Positions 18,198 to 24,899 of a stretch of 64,000 bases of DNA are shown piece by piece. A program made the translations under genes and the position numbers. The notes beneath the pieces are model-generated. The model was given only the letters and a program-made list of their open reading frames with translations, made no database searches and was not told where the DNA came from. Origin of the DNA: Paenibacillus prosopidis. Its GTDB lineage: Bacteria > Bacillota > Bacilli > Paenibacillales > Paenibacillaceae. Positions within the stretch are counted from its first letter, which is position 1, and each line of letters opens with the position of its first letter. Location: assembly GCF_003337375.1 (NCBI RefSeq), contig NZ_QPJD01000013.1, forward strand, positions 62,001-126,000, in the 5' to 3' direction.

Positions 18198-18914
18198 ATG
18201 AAAGGAGTCATATTAGCCGGAGGTACGGGTACGCGTCTACGCCCTCTAACCAACCTGATGAATAAGCATCTTCTACCCGTTGGAAAGTACCCGATGATTC
18301 ACTATGCAATCAAAAAATTAGCTGACGCTGATATTCAAGATATCCTTCTCATAATAGGAAAACAATCTGCAGGAATGTATTTGGATTACTTGGGAAGTGG
18401 AAAGGAATTCGGCGTTCGAATTACTTATAGAATCCAAGATCAAGCAGGTGGGATCGCTGAGGCATTGTCACTGGCTTCCGATTTTATCACTACCGGACAA
18501 AAATTTGTTGTGTTGCTCGGAGACAATTTATTTAGCGATAGTTTATTGCCTTTTGTTCAAGAGTTTCAAAGTCAGCCGCAAGGTGCCAAGGTATTATTAA
18601 AAAAGGTACAGGATCCCCATCGATACGGAGTACCTGTCATTGAAGGGACACGAATTTCTTCCATAGTGGAGAAGCCGCAAGATCCACCTTCAAACTACTG
18701 TGTAACAGGCATTTATATGTTTGACAGTCAAGTATTTGATCTTATTGATAAGATTCATCCTTCTTCAAGAGGAGAACTTGAAATTACAGATGTCAATAAT
18801 CTATATGCCGCGAAGGGTACTCTGACCTTTAACGAAATGAATGGATGGTGGATGGATGCAGGAACACTAGAATCCCTGCATGAGGCTGGTTCTAAGCTGT
18901 GGGAAGGAGGATAA
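18198..18914 (+). CDS. Sugar-1-phosphate nucleotidyltransferase (short RmlA-like)
   Basis: 238 residues from ATG 18198 (AAAGGAG 8 bases before). It joins a sugar-1-phosphate and a nucleoside triphosphate, most likely glucose-1-phosphate and dTTP, to give the activated sugar. The nucleotide-binding LAGGTGTRLRPLT and MNKHLLPVGKYPMI open the protein; 'LLGDNLF' holds the metal-binding Asp; 'YGVPV' and 'SIVEKPQDPPSNYCVTGIY' bind the sugar; 'WWMDAGTLESL' closes the active site. It is shorter than classical RmlA (about 290) because the C-terminal dimer/allosteric helices are missing, as in other short RmlA-like enzymes. Right after the stop a good RBS (GGAGG) leads only into ATG-AGG-CTG-CTG-CAG-TGA, a truncated next gene. 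Confidence 0.85.
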   Translation: MKGVILAGGTGTRLRPLTNLMNKHLLPVGKYPMIHYAIKKLADADIQDILLIIGKQSAGMYLDYLGSGKEFGVRITYRIQDQAGGIAEALSLASDFITTGQKFVVLLGDNLFSDSLLPFVQEFQSQPQGAKVLLKKVQDPHRYGVPVIEGTRISSIVEKPQDPPSNYCVTGIYMFDSQVFDLIDKIHPSSRGELEITDVNNLYAAKGTLTFNEMNGWWMDAGTLESLHEAGSKLWEGG

Positions 18915-19188
18915 CGATGAGGCTGCTGCAGTGAGTGCTTATAAGAAGTCGAACTGAGTGTCAAAGAGTAAACGAAAAGAAGCTTAGCCAAGCCTTATAT
19001 CATATTTCGTTTCCCTAGGCATCATAAAAGATGGGTGTAGGGCTTTTTGGTATTGAATATAACAATCATCAAATGATGAAGCCCGCTGGCGATAATAGAG
19101 AGTTTTGCATAGTGTCTGCTAGTAAATGCCATCACTGAGAATAGGGAAGGAAAAAGGATTATGTTTCGAGAAGCGGGAGAAGCGATGC
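18915..19188. other. Gene debris after the nucleotidyltransferase
   Basis: At 18917 ATG-AGG-CTG-CTG-CAG-TGA follows GGAGGATAACG: a start site whose gene is gone. Sugar epimerase/dehydratase genes (RmlB type) often start MRLLVTGG, so this may be the trace of such a gene; that is a guess. At 19057-19140 a fragment reads MMKPAGDNREFCIVSASKCHH, possibly part of the GT4 enzyme that follows. No intact gene. Confidence 0.4.
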
Positions 19189-19444
19189 GACAGGTTTTAC
19201 GAGGGTGTTCCCTATGAAACGATGATGCACATCTACTCCAGCTGCGATATTTTGCGGGACGGATGAATACTTGATTAACCAATATAACGCATTAGTGATA
19301 CCAAACGATGTCAGGGTGGCATCCGAGGCGGTACAAAAATTGATCAAGGATAAGACGCTGCGCCAACATTTGCAAGCAGGCGGATGTGCAACCATTCTAA
19401 AATGGGGCTGGGATCGAAGCATAGATCTGCTCGAGAGGCGCTGA
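19189..19444 (+). pseudogene. GT4 glycosyltransferase remnant (C-terminal pieces)
   Basis: Two adjacent frames encode parts of a GT4 C-terminal domain. 19189-19263 reads DRFYEGVPYETMMHIYSSCD-ILRDG. From 19256, one base out of frame, comes GTDEYLINQYNALVIPNDVR, then 'ASEAVQKLIKDKTLRQHL' and 'WGWDRSIDLLE', to TGA 19442-19444. In intact GT4 enzymes the 'SSCDI' strand is followed by the 'EGFP...EAMACG.PVV...VGG' donor-binding loop before 'GTDEYL'; this block of about 30 residues is deleted. The N-terminal half is missing too. A decayed member of the glycosylation set. Confidence 0.75.
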
Positions 19445-19446
19445 TA

Positions 19447-19485
19447 GGCAGTGCATAGCGGCAGTGCATAGCGGCAGTGCATAGC
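19447..19485. repeat. 13-bp tandem repeat, three perfect copies
   Basis: GGCAGTGCATAGC repeated at 19447, 19460 and 19473, directly between the GT4 remnant and the CgeB-like gene. A slippage product; no function apparent. Confidence 0.9.
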
Positions 19486-19507
19486 CTCCTTGAGAGGTGT
19501 ATTAAAC

Positions 19508-20671
19508 ATGCAGCAAAAATGGAGGAAAGAACAAGTGAAGACTAAGATTCGAAATCGAGCGAAGAGCGTCGCTTCTGCAAAAAGAACTGAACGGAGCTAT
19601 GCAGGTGCTTGGGAAGCAGGACGTACAGCCGGATGGAAGCACGGATATCATGTCGCCACTTGCCAAGCGACGTCAAGTCAAATCCCCCAAGCACAGATTG
19701 CTGCGCATCCGATTCGGGTATTGTATGTTCGTACAGGAGTAAGTGGTCCATTTCCCTATTTGGATCAGTCTGTAACGGATGCTCTAAGGGGGCTTGTAAA
19801 AGAGCTGATTGTCGCATCTCCCTCCGATAACTTGATCGGGCTGGCCGATCAGCTAAGACCGGATCTCGTCCTTGTCATGCATGGCCTACTTGTGACAGGA
19901 AACCAAATTCAGGGCATTCGTTCTCTAGGGATTAAGACGGCCATTTGGCTGGTCGATGAACCATATGTGACAGACGTTACGACCATACTAGCACCAAATT
20001 ACGATTACTTATTTACTCACGAGCTTGCGTCCATTCCTATTTATCAGCAGCTCGGATGTCAGGTCCACTACCTTCCGCTTGCCGCAAACCCTGCGGTTTA
20101 TCAGCCTAAGTATGTACCCGCACAATATCAAAGCGATATCTGTTTCATAGGCAATGCTTTTTTTAACAGAGTTCGACTCATTGACCGAATCGGACCTTTT
20201 CTGGCATCCCGTGATACTAGAATTATCGGCTTGCTATGGAAACGGCTCCGGCGCTATCAAAGCCTAAAGAGACATATCCGCATTAATTGGATCAGTGCGG
20301 ATGAGGCGGCAAACTATTATAACGGTTCCAAAATCGTCATTAACATCCATCGCTCACATGACGATAAGGTGCACAATAAAAACAGCCGTAACCTTCCGGG
20401 CTTGTCGATTAACCCGCGAACCTATGAAATAGCAGCATGCGGCGCGTTTCAGCTAACGGATATCCGTCAGGATTTAAACGATTTTTATATACCTGGCACT
20501 GAAATCGAAACGTATGCTTCACCTGAGGAGTTGGTCGATAAAATGGTCTATTACCTCCACCATGAGGAACAAAGAAAACAAATGGCTCTAAATGGCTTCA
20601 GGAAAACCTTAGAGATGCACACCTATCGAAACCGGCTGCATCAGCTGCTCAACGTCACATCAGGGAGGTAA
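19508..20671 (+). CDS. CgeB-like glycosyltransferase with docking-type N-terminus
   Basis: 387 residues from ATG 19508 (GAGAGGTG before it; the TTG at 19490 is less likely). CgeB of Bacillus is a late mother-cell protein needed for the spore surface. Here a basic head (RKEQVKTKIRNRAKS) is followed by the Gly-every-fourth helix YAGAWEAGRTAGWKHGYHVA (about 38-57), then the N-terminal Rossmann half ('RVLYVRTGVSGPFPYLDQSV', 'RPDLVLVMHGLLV', 'TAIWLVDEP') and the C-terminal half with SINPRTYEIAACGAFQL and 'DLNDFYIPGTEIETYASPEEL', the conserved CgeB/GT-B signature. 'FIGNAFFNRVRLIDRI' is also typical. It probably transfers a sugar to spore-surface protein. It precedes the GT2 at 20678 by 6 bases in one operon. 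Confidence 0.85.
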   Translation: MQQKWRKEQVKTKIRNRAKSVASAKRTERSYAGAWEAGRTAGWKHGYHVATCQATSSQIPQAQIAAHPIRVLYVRTGVSGPFPYLDQSVTDALRGLVKELIVASPSDNLIGLADQLRPDLVLVMHGLLVTGNQIQGIRSLGIKTAIWLVDEPYVTDVTTILAPNYDYLFTHELASIPIYQQLGCQVHYLPLAANPAVYQPKYVPAQYQSDICFIGNAFFNRVRLIDRIGPFLASRDTRIIGLLWKRLRRYQSLKRHIRINWISADEAANYYNGSKIVINIHRSHDDKVHNKNSRNLPGLSINPRTYEIAACGAFQLTDIRQDLNDFYIPGTEIETYASPEELVDKMVYYLHHEEQRKQMALNGFRKTLEMHTYRNRLHQLLNVTSGR

Positions 20672-20677
20672 AGCTTC

Positions 20678-22009
20678 ATGCGCCGTCGTCGGTCACTTCG
20701 AATATATTCAAGGGTCAGTACTCAAAACTATCTCAGAGGCTATCATGCCAGCTTTGCTTCCGGCTACCTTGCCGGCAAACAAGCGGCCGCTGCAAGTTTT
20801 CATCAGCCTTTTGAAGGCACCAGTATTATTATCCCGACATTCAATCAATTGAAATACTTGAGAAGCTGCATCGAAAGCATAAAGAAATATACGCAGCAGC
20901 CTTATGAGCTGATTATTATCGACAATGGCTCGAAGGATGGAACAGCAGCCTATTTGAAGTCTCTTAAAGGGCGAGTGCGCTATAAAATATTCAAGGTTAA
21001 CCTAGGTTTCGCCGGAGGCGTTAATCAAGGACTAATGATGGCCAAAGGGACATCGATTGTCATTCTTAACAATGACACCTTGCTTACCAAAGATTGGCTG
21101 TCCAACCTTTTGACATGCTTGTCTAGTGATCCATCCATCGGCCTTGTCGGTCCGGTAACGAACAATTTGTCCAATGACCAGAAGATTGCGGTGAACTATA
21201 AAACGACTCGTGAGATGCAGCGTTTTGCCAGCAGCTACAATCGTTCCAATCCGGAGCGATGGAGACGGTCGAAGGTCATTTTTGGCTTTTGTTTGCTGCT
21301 GCGCAGGGACGTACTGAAGAGGGTCGGTTATTTGGATGAAGGTTACGTAAATGGCACCTGCGAGGATGTCGATTATTATCTTCGCATTCGTTTGTTAGGC
21401 CTGGATCTGGTCATTGCGGAAGATACGTTCATCCATCATTACGGCAGCGTCACCATGCGGTCATTTCGGGATGCCTCGAGGCACAACCATGTATATTTTC
21501 GAGAGAAATGGGGAGATTGGCAGCAAATAGGCAGACTTGAAACGGTGATGGATTCGGCTCAGCCTGACGAAAACCGAAAAGCTTCTGATTTTTATCCGAC
21601 TCACATCCTCGTAAAAGGGACGGATTCTAACGTGTATTGGGTAGAGCATGGCATTAGATTTGCAGTTCGCGGTGGCGAACCGGCAGGTCCTGCCGTACGA
21701 TTGCCGCAGCTTGATTTGTGGAACTGGCCTATCGGAGCCGATATTTCCGCCGAATCGCTGCTGCGGAAGATAGCGGCACTATCCACGCCAATTCCGGACC
21801 TCACCGAGGGCGGACTTGCGCAAACGGAGGATGGCGAAATGTATCAATACAGGCTGGGAAAGCTCCATCGAATCGTAACAAAGCAGGCATGCACTGCATG
21901 GAATTTCCAGCAGCGTTATATAAAGCCGATCTCGCATGACGAGAAAAATCGGTATGCGGAAGGATTGCCTATTATAGCACCCCCGATCGTAAAGGCCGGA
22001 AATATATAA
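20678..22009 (+). CDS. GT2 glycosyltransferase with docking-type N-terminus
   Basis: 443 residues, ATG 20678 behind GGGAGG, 6 bases after the CgeB-like gene. Head MRRRRSLRIYS, then YHASFASGYLAGKQAAAASF (about 25-44) with small residues every fourth position. The GT2 domain has TSIIIPTFNQ, IDNGSKDG, 'VNLGFAGGVNQGLMMAKG', the metal site LNNDT, 'GLVGPVTNN', CEDVDYYLR and the metal-binding FIHHYGS, all as expected for an active rhamnosyl/hexosyl transferase of this group. The last 130 residues form a separate domain with two 'Y-W/Q-x2-G-x-R/L-H' units (VYWVEHGIRFAV, MYQYRLGKLHRIV) and the ending EGLPIIAPP. Its sister at 11243 has the same layout without the catalytic residues. Confidence 0.9.
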   Translation: MRRRRSLRIYSRVSTQNYLRGYHASFASGYLAGKQAAAASFHQPFEGTSIIIPTFNQLKYLRSCIESIKKYTQQPYELIIIDNGSKDGTAAYLKSLKGRVRYKIFKVNLGFAGGVNQGLMMAKGTSIVILNNDTLLTKDWLSNLLTCLSSDPSIGLVGPVTNNLSNDQKIAVNYKTTREMQRFASSYNRSNPERWRRSKVIFGFCLLLRRDVLKRVGYLDEGYVNGTCEDVDYYLRIRLLGLDLVIAEDTFIHHYGSVTMRSFRDASRHNHVYFREKWGDWQQIGRLETVMDSAQPDENRKASDFYPTHILVKGTDSNVYWVEHGIRFAVRGGEPAGPAVRLPQLDLWNWPIGADISAESLLRKIAALSTPIPDLTEGGLAQTEDGEMYQYRLGKLHRIVTKQACTAWNFQQRYIKPISHDEKNRYAEGLPIIAPPIVKAGNI

Positions 22010-22036
22010 AATCTTTGGTAGTGGAGGCAAAGATGC

Positions 22037-22336
22037 ATGTCACATAAGAAAACAAAAAAAGCTTCCTTAAAAAAAGGAAGCAGAAAAATAACGGGAAAGG
22101 TGAGGCGTCCCTTAAAAAGTCTCCGAATGAAAGGCGCTGCAGAAAGAAGGAAACGGCGCGCCGGAGCTCCGAGAAAAAGACTGATGGGGAAGTCCATGCA
22201 TAGAAAAAGGATTTCGAGAGAGTATCAAGGCGGGTATGAGCAAGGCTATAGGGAAGGTCATGCCAAAGGCTTCGAGGATGCTCATCAAGAGACCTATATG
22301 AATCATTCGGGTCAGCTTGTTGATCAAGCTGGCTAA
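22037..22336 (+). CDS. Small basic protein with GxxxG/aromatic helix (paralogue of 13653)
   Basis: 99 residues, ATG 22037 with GGAGG 9 bases before. The first 65 residues are almost all Lys/Arg/Ser/Gly (KKTKKASLKKGSRKITGK, ERRKRRAGAPRKRL); then GGYEQGYREGHAKGFEDAHQ (about 70-89), the same Gly-every-fourth helix as in the protein at 13653, and a polar tail. It stands behind the CgeB-like and GT2 genes just as its paralogue stands behind the other GT2, so GT plus basic protein is a repeated gene pair. Confidence 0.75.
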   Translation: MSHKKTKKASLKKGSRKITGKVRRPLKSLRMKGAAERRKRRAGAPRKRLMGKSMHRKRISREYQGGYEQGYREGHAKGFEDAHQETYMNHSGQLVDQAG

Positions 22337-22745
22337 GTGAAAATTGCCAGCATTGCAGGGACCGTTAGGAAGATCTATCAAGACATCGTAGATACGATTC
22401 GCGAAGACATTTTTCCGATAAATGAAGGATTTGTTGCCGTACAGCCTCCCGGATTCTATAACAAGTCACGATGGGATTTCGAATACGAGAAAAATCCGCA
22501 AAGCCTGGCCTACTTTTCAGTATGTTATTGTTGATTTAATTGGCATTTATAGCATTATGCCAAGTTGCTCAGTTTATTGGATGAAGGCATAAGAGCGAAT
22601 AATAACAAAAACGAAATGGCGATTTGGCATGATGAATCGCATTTAAAATAAATATTTGATAGATAAAGGCCCTAAGGTGATGAGTCATCTTACTGTTGTC
22701 TCGAAGAGTGGGGAGCTGGCATTTCCTATGAAACTTTTAATTTGC
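22337..22745 (+). pseudogene. GT6 (ABO-family) glycosyltransferase remnant
   Basis: 22337-22534 reads MKIASIAGTVRKIYQDIV, then FPINEGFVAVQPPGFYNK and 'WDFEYEKNPQSLAYFS', matching the GT6 block known as [24 protein letters not shown] in ABO transferases. After a TGA and a deletion the same frame continues at 22553 with HYAKLLSLLDEGIRANNNKN and EMAIWHDESHLK, the GT6 hallmark xxWHDESHLNKY with its catalytic Glu. A frameshift follows (YLIDKGPKVM in the next frame). The glycine-rich 'GGFFGG' part and the N-terminal third are absent. Three or more lesions make it non-functional. GT6 enzymes add alpha-1,3-linked Gal or GalNAc, so the ancestor probably built such a glycan here. Confidence 0.75.
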
Positions 22746-22800
22746 GATAAAAATAACTTCGGAGGCCATGATGTCTTAAGAAGCTGATTGTTCAAAGGAA

Positions 22801-22850
22801 GAGCTGTAAGCAGGGGTTTTACCCAAAATGCTTACGGCTCTTTATTTTTC
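22801..22850 (+). terminator. Strong terminator after the glycosyltransferase operon
   Basis: GAGCTGTAAGCA (22801-22812) pairs with TGCTTACGGCTC (22829-22840); TTTATTTTTC follows. Only one mismatch in 12 bp. Confidence 0.8.
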
Positions 22851-22970
22851 GATTTGGAGATCAGAAAATATCAACTGAGGGCACGGAGGAACAATTAAAC
22901 ATCCACTCAGAGGAAGTTCTCGAAAAAGTGGATACGCCGAACATACCGCAGCACATTCCAATCAAGAGAG

Positions 22971-23381
22971 GTATGTTGCATATGCTGCAGCATATGGGCT
23001 CGGAGCAGCGTATTTGAACAGCATGTCACGTTGGATTTTTCTATTAAGCGCATTGAAGACGAATCCGCCATCGAAGCGAATAGGTTTACTTCATTTACGG
23101 AGGAAACGAACTTGATTTCGCAAAATGAGCGGACCTTCGAAATTCGAGCTTAAAGAGGATGAGGAAAAGTATGTACATTCTCGCAAGCAAATGGTGGCCG
23201 CACGAGATTTGCCGATCGGTGCGATTTTGACGGAGAGGGATATTCAGTTTAAGCGAACGTAAGATTGGTCTGATATGGCCCCGGACGATTTCGACAAACT
23301 ATTAGGACGCACTTTGCTGAAACCGATCGGCAGAGGCAGGCGTTTTCTTGGAAATATATTAATTGGGATGATCAATCGTAA
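22971..23381 (+). pseudogene. NeuB-family sugar-acid synthase remnant
   Basis: Broken pieces of an N-acetylneuraminate/pseudaminate/legionaminate synthase. 'AYAAAYGLGAAYL' (from about 22979) and, after a frameshift, EQHVTLDFSIKRIEDESAIE (from about 23017) correspond to the end of the NeuB barrel ('LGA..IEKHFTLD'). Then KQMVAARDLPIGAILTERDI and QFKRT (to 23261) is the start of the C-terminal SAF domain; after a stop, 'MAPDDFDKLLGRTLLKPI' continues it, and a further frameshift gives AFSWKYINWDDQS and a stop at 23381. At least four lesions; the N-terminal barrel is gone. It implies that the locus once made a nonulosonic acid. Confidence 0.75.
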
Positions 23382-23397
23382 CAATTCACTCCGACGC

Positions 23398-24519
23398 TTA
23401 TGCTTCGGAGTGATTGTCGAGCAAGTATTTGGCGTAACCCATTGGATTATCAAAGGTAGCCGTCCACACGTCCATCATGCCGGCTTCGCGAAAGCTGTAA
23501 CGCTGGTCTCTGCCGTTGCATTCGATGAACATCGGATGCCCGTCAGTCGTAATTCCTACGTCAAGCCCTAAGTCGGCCATATGGGGAAGTTGTTTGGATA
23601 ACTGGGAAGCGATTCGTATGGAAAGGTTGTAGATGCGCTTTTCTACATCTTCCATATCTAAATTGTCATACTCTTCTTGCAATATCGTGTGCAACTGATA
23701 CGTACTGCCGCCTTGAGCTACGTTCGTCACGAACGTGTGCTTCGGGGCCACTTTCGCTACGATACCGGTCATATCCCAGAGACCGTCCGCAGTTCGCTGC
23801 ACGGAGACGCGTAGATCGAAGGGACTCCCTTTGAAAGTTGCAAGAGGCAAGCACTGCTGCACGATATAGAACGTGCTTCGAATGCGTTTCAGAAGCACTG
23901 CGGGCAGTTTCTTACCTTTCCATTCGATGGAGCGCCACTTTTGTTTCACGGAAACGAGCGATACCGGATACGTCAGCTTCCAACCAGCATTCGTTCGGTC
24001 TATACGCATGATACCACGCCCAACGCTGCTGCTGTTCGGCTTGACGATCAGAGAGTCGGACTGACTCATCATCCTTTGAATTGCGGACGCTGTGGCCCGG
24101 TCGGTCGCTGGCAAATGCGGGCGCAAGTCCGCGTCTTCCCATAGCAAGCGGTGAATTAGCAGCTTGCCGTAACGATTTCGACGGTTAAACAGCAGGCGTC
24201 CGTTGCGCAGGTACGAAGACAATAGACGAATTTGATGTTTGCTTGAAAAGAATGCCCGATTGTGTATGACCGAGGGAGCAGGGACATTCGTCCGGACGTA
24301 ACTATTATCTGGTTTAACGTAAGCCTTCACAGTCGATTGTCCTATCCGAAGATCGCACAATCGGAAGAAGCACGGAGTAATGCCGTATTTTTTACCTGCC
24401 TCAACATAAAGGTCGAAGTTTTCATAGTCCGATGTTCCGGAGGAAATCTTGCGATACAAGTTATTGTTTACGAGAATGCCTACATAGGGAGGATGCAGGG
24501 CTATCCCTCCTTTATCCAA
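23398..24519 (-). CDS. YheC/YheD-like ATP-grasp spore coat-associated protein
   Basis: Up to 373 residues. Homologues in Bacillus (YheC/YheD) are coat-associated and assemble around the forespore. 'LHPPYVGILVNNNLYRKI' opens the conserved region; the ATP-grasp part shows 'SLIVKPNSSSVGRGIMRI', 'QQCLPLATFKGSPFDLRV' and 'HMADLGLDVGITTDGHPMFI' followed by ECNGRDQRYSFREAGM. The start is unclear: the frame begins at TTG 24519, but a strong AAAGGAGGG lies inside it and points to a CTG at 24498 (6 bases behind), just before HPPYVGIL where family members begin. A sigma-K-like promoter lies at 24550-24577 on this strand. It is transcribed towards the NeuB remnant. Confidence 0.88.
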   Translation of the reverse strand: MDKGGIALHPPYVGILVNNNLYRKISSGTSDYENFDLYVEAGKKYGITPCFFRLCDLRIGQSTVKAYVKPDNSYVRTNVPAPSVIHNRAFFSSKHQIRLLSSYLRNGRLLFNRRNRYGKLLIHRLLWEDADLRPHLPATDRATASAIQRMMSQSDSLIVKPNSSSVGRGIMRIDRTNAGWKLTYPVSLVSVKQKWRSIEWKGKKLPAVLLKRIRSTFYIVQQCLPLATFKGSPFDLRVSVQRTADGLWDMTGIVAKVAPKHTFVTNVAQGGSTYQLHTILQEEYDNLDMEDVEKRIYNLSIRIASQLSKQLPHMADLGLDVGITTDGHPMFIECNGRDQRYSFREAGMMDVWTATFDNPMGYAKYLLDNHSEA

Positions 24520-24549
24520 TATCGACGCTTGCGCAAAGCAATCATGATA

Positions 24550-24577
24550 TAAGATATGAAGGCGATCAGTTGAGGGT
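24550..24577 (-). promoter_or_regulatory. Candidate sigma-K promoter of the YheC/D-like gene
   Basis: On the minus strand AC (24577-24576), 17 bases, then CATATCTTA (24558-24550): full match to AC-N17-CATANNNTA, 31 bases before the TTG at 24519. Confidence 0.6.
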
Positions 24578-24757
24578 ATGGACAGAATTCATGGATTACG
24601 GAATGTTCCGCTTTTATCACTTGTTCAGAAGCTGCGGATGTTCCGACAGCTGCTTCAGCACGTGCACGATTTCCTGCTCCGGGCAGTCGCACAGGTCATA
24701 AGTTTATCGAATATGAAGCACCGCTAGTAAATTGAAGATTGCAGTCCTATTAATGTT

Positions 24758-24800
24758 AAATGCAGCCTGTTCTTCTCAGAGGACGGTTGCATTTTTTTTG
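24758..24800 (+). terminator. Terminator before the GT39 gene
   Basis: AAATGCAGCCTGT and ACGGTTGCAT form a stem with a 10-12-base loop, followed by eight T. No plus-strand gene directly precedes it, which fits an eroded gene upstream. Confidence 0.65.
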
Positions 24801-24899
24801 TATAATTTCATTGACCATCATATTATTATCTAATAGAGTTAAGTTGTATTTTGTTGTAAATCCGCATCTATATTCTGATATGAGGTGGAAACGGGTAAG

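Larger units (their letters stand above)
24520..24899. other. Gap between the YheC/D-like gene and the GT39 gene
   Basis: 380 bases. It holds the sigma-K-like promoter above and the terminator below. On the minus strand about 24620-24700 encodes YDLCDCPEQEIVHVLKQLSE and HPQLLNK with a stop, probably the end of a lost gene; its family is not recognised. CATATTATT near 24818 misses the sigma-K consensus by one base. Confidence 0.4.

Noticed and set aside
23275-23571. 98-codon plus-strand frame overlapping the YheC/D-like gene end
   Set aside because: Its first part is the out-of-frame NeuB SAF remnant and the rest is antisense to the YheC/D-like gene.
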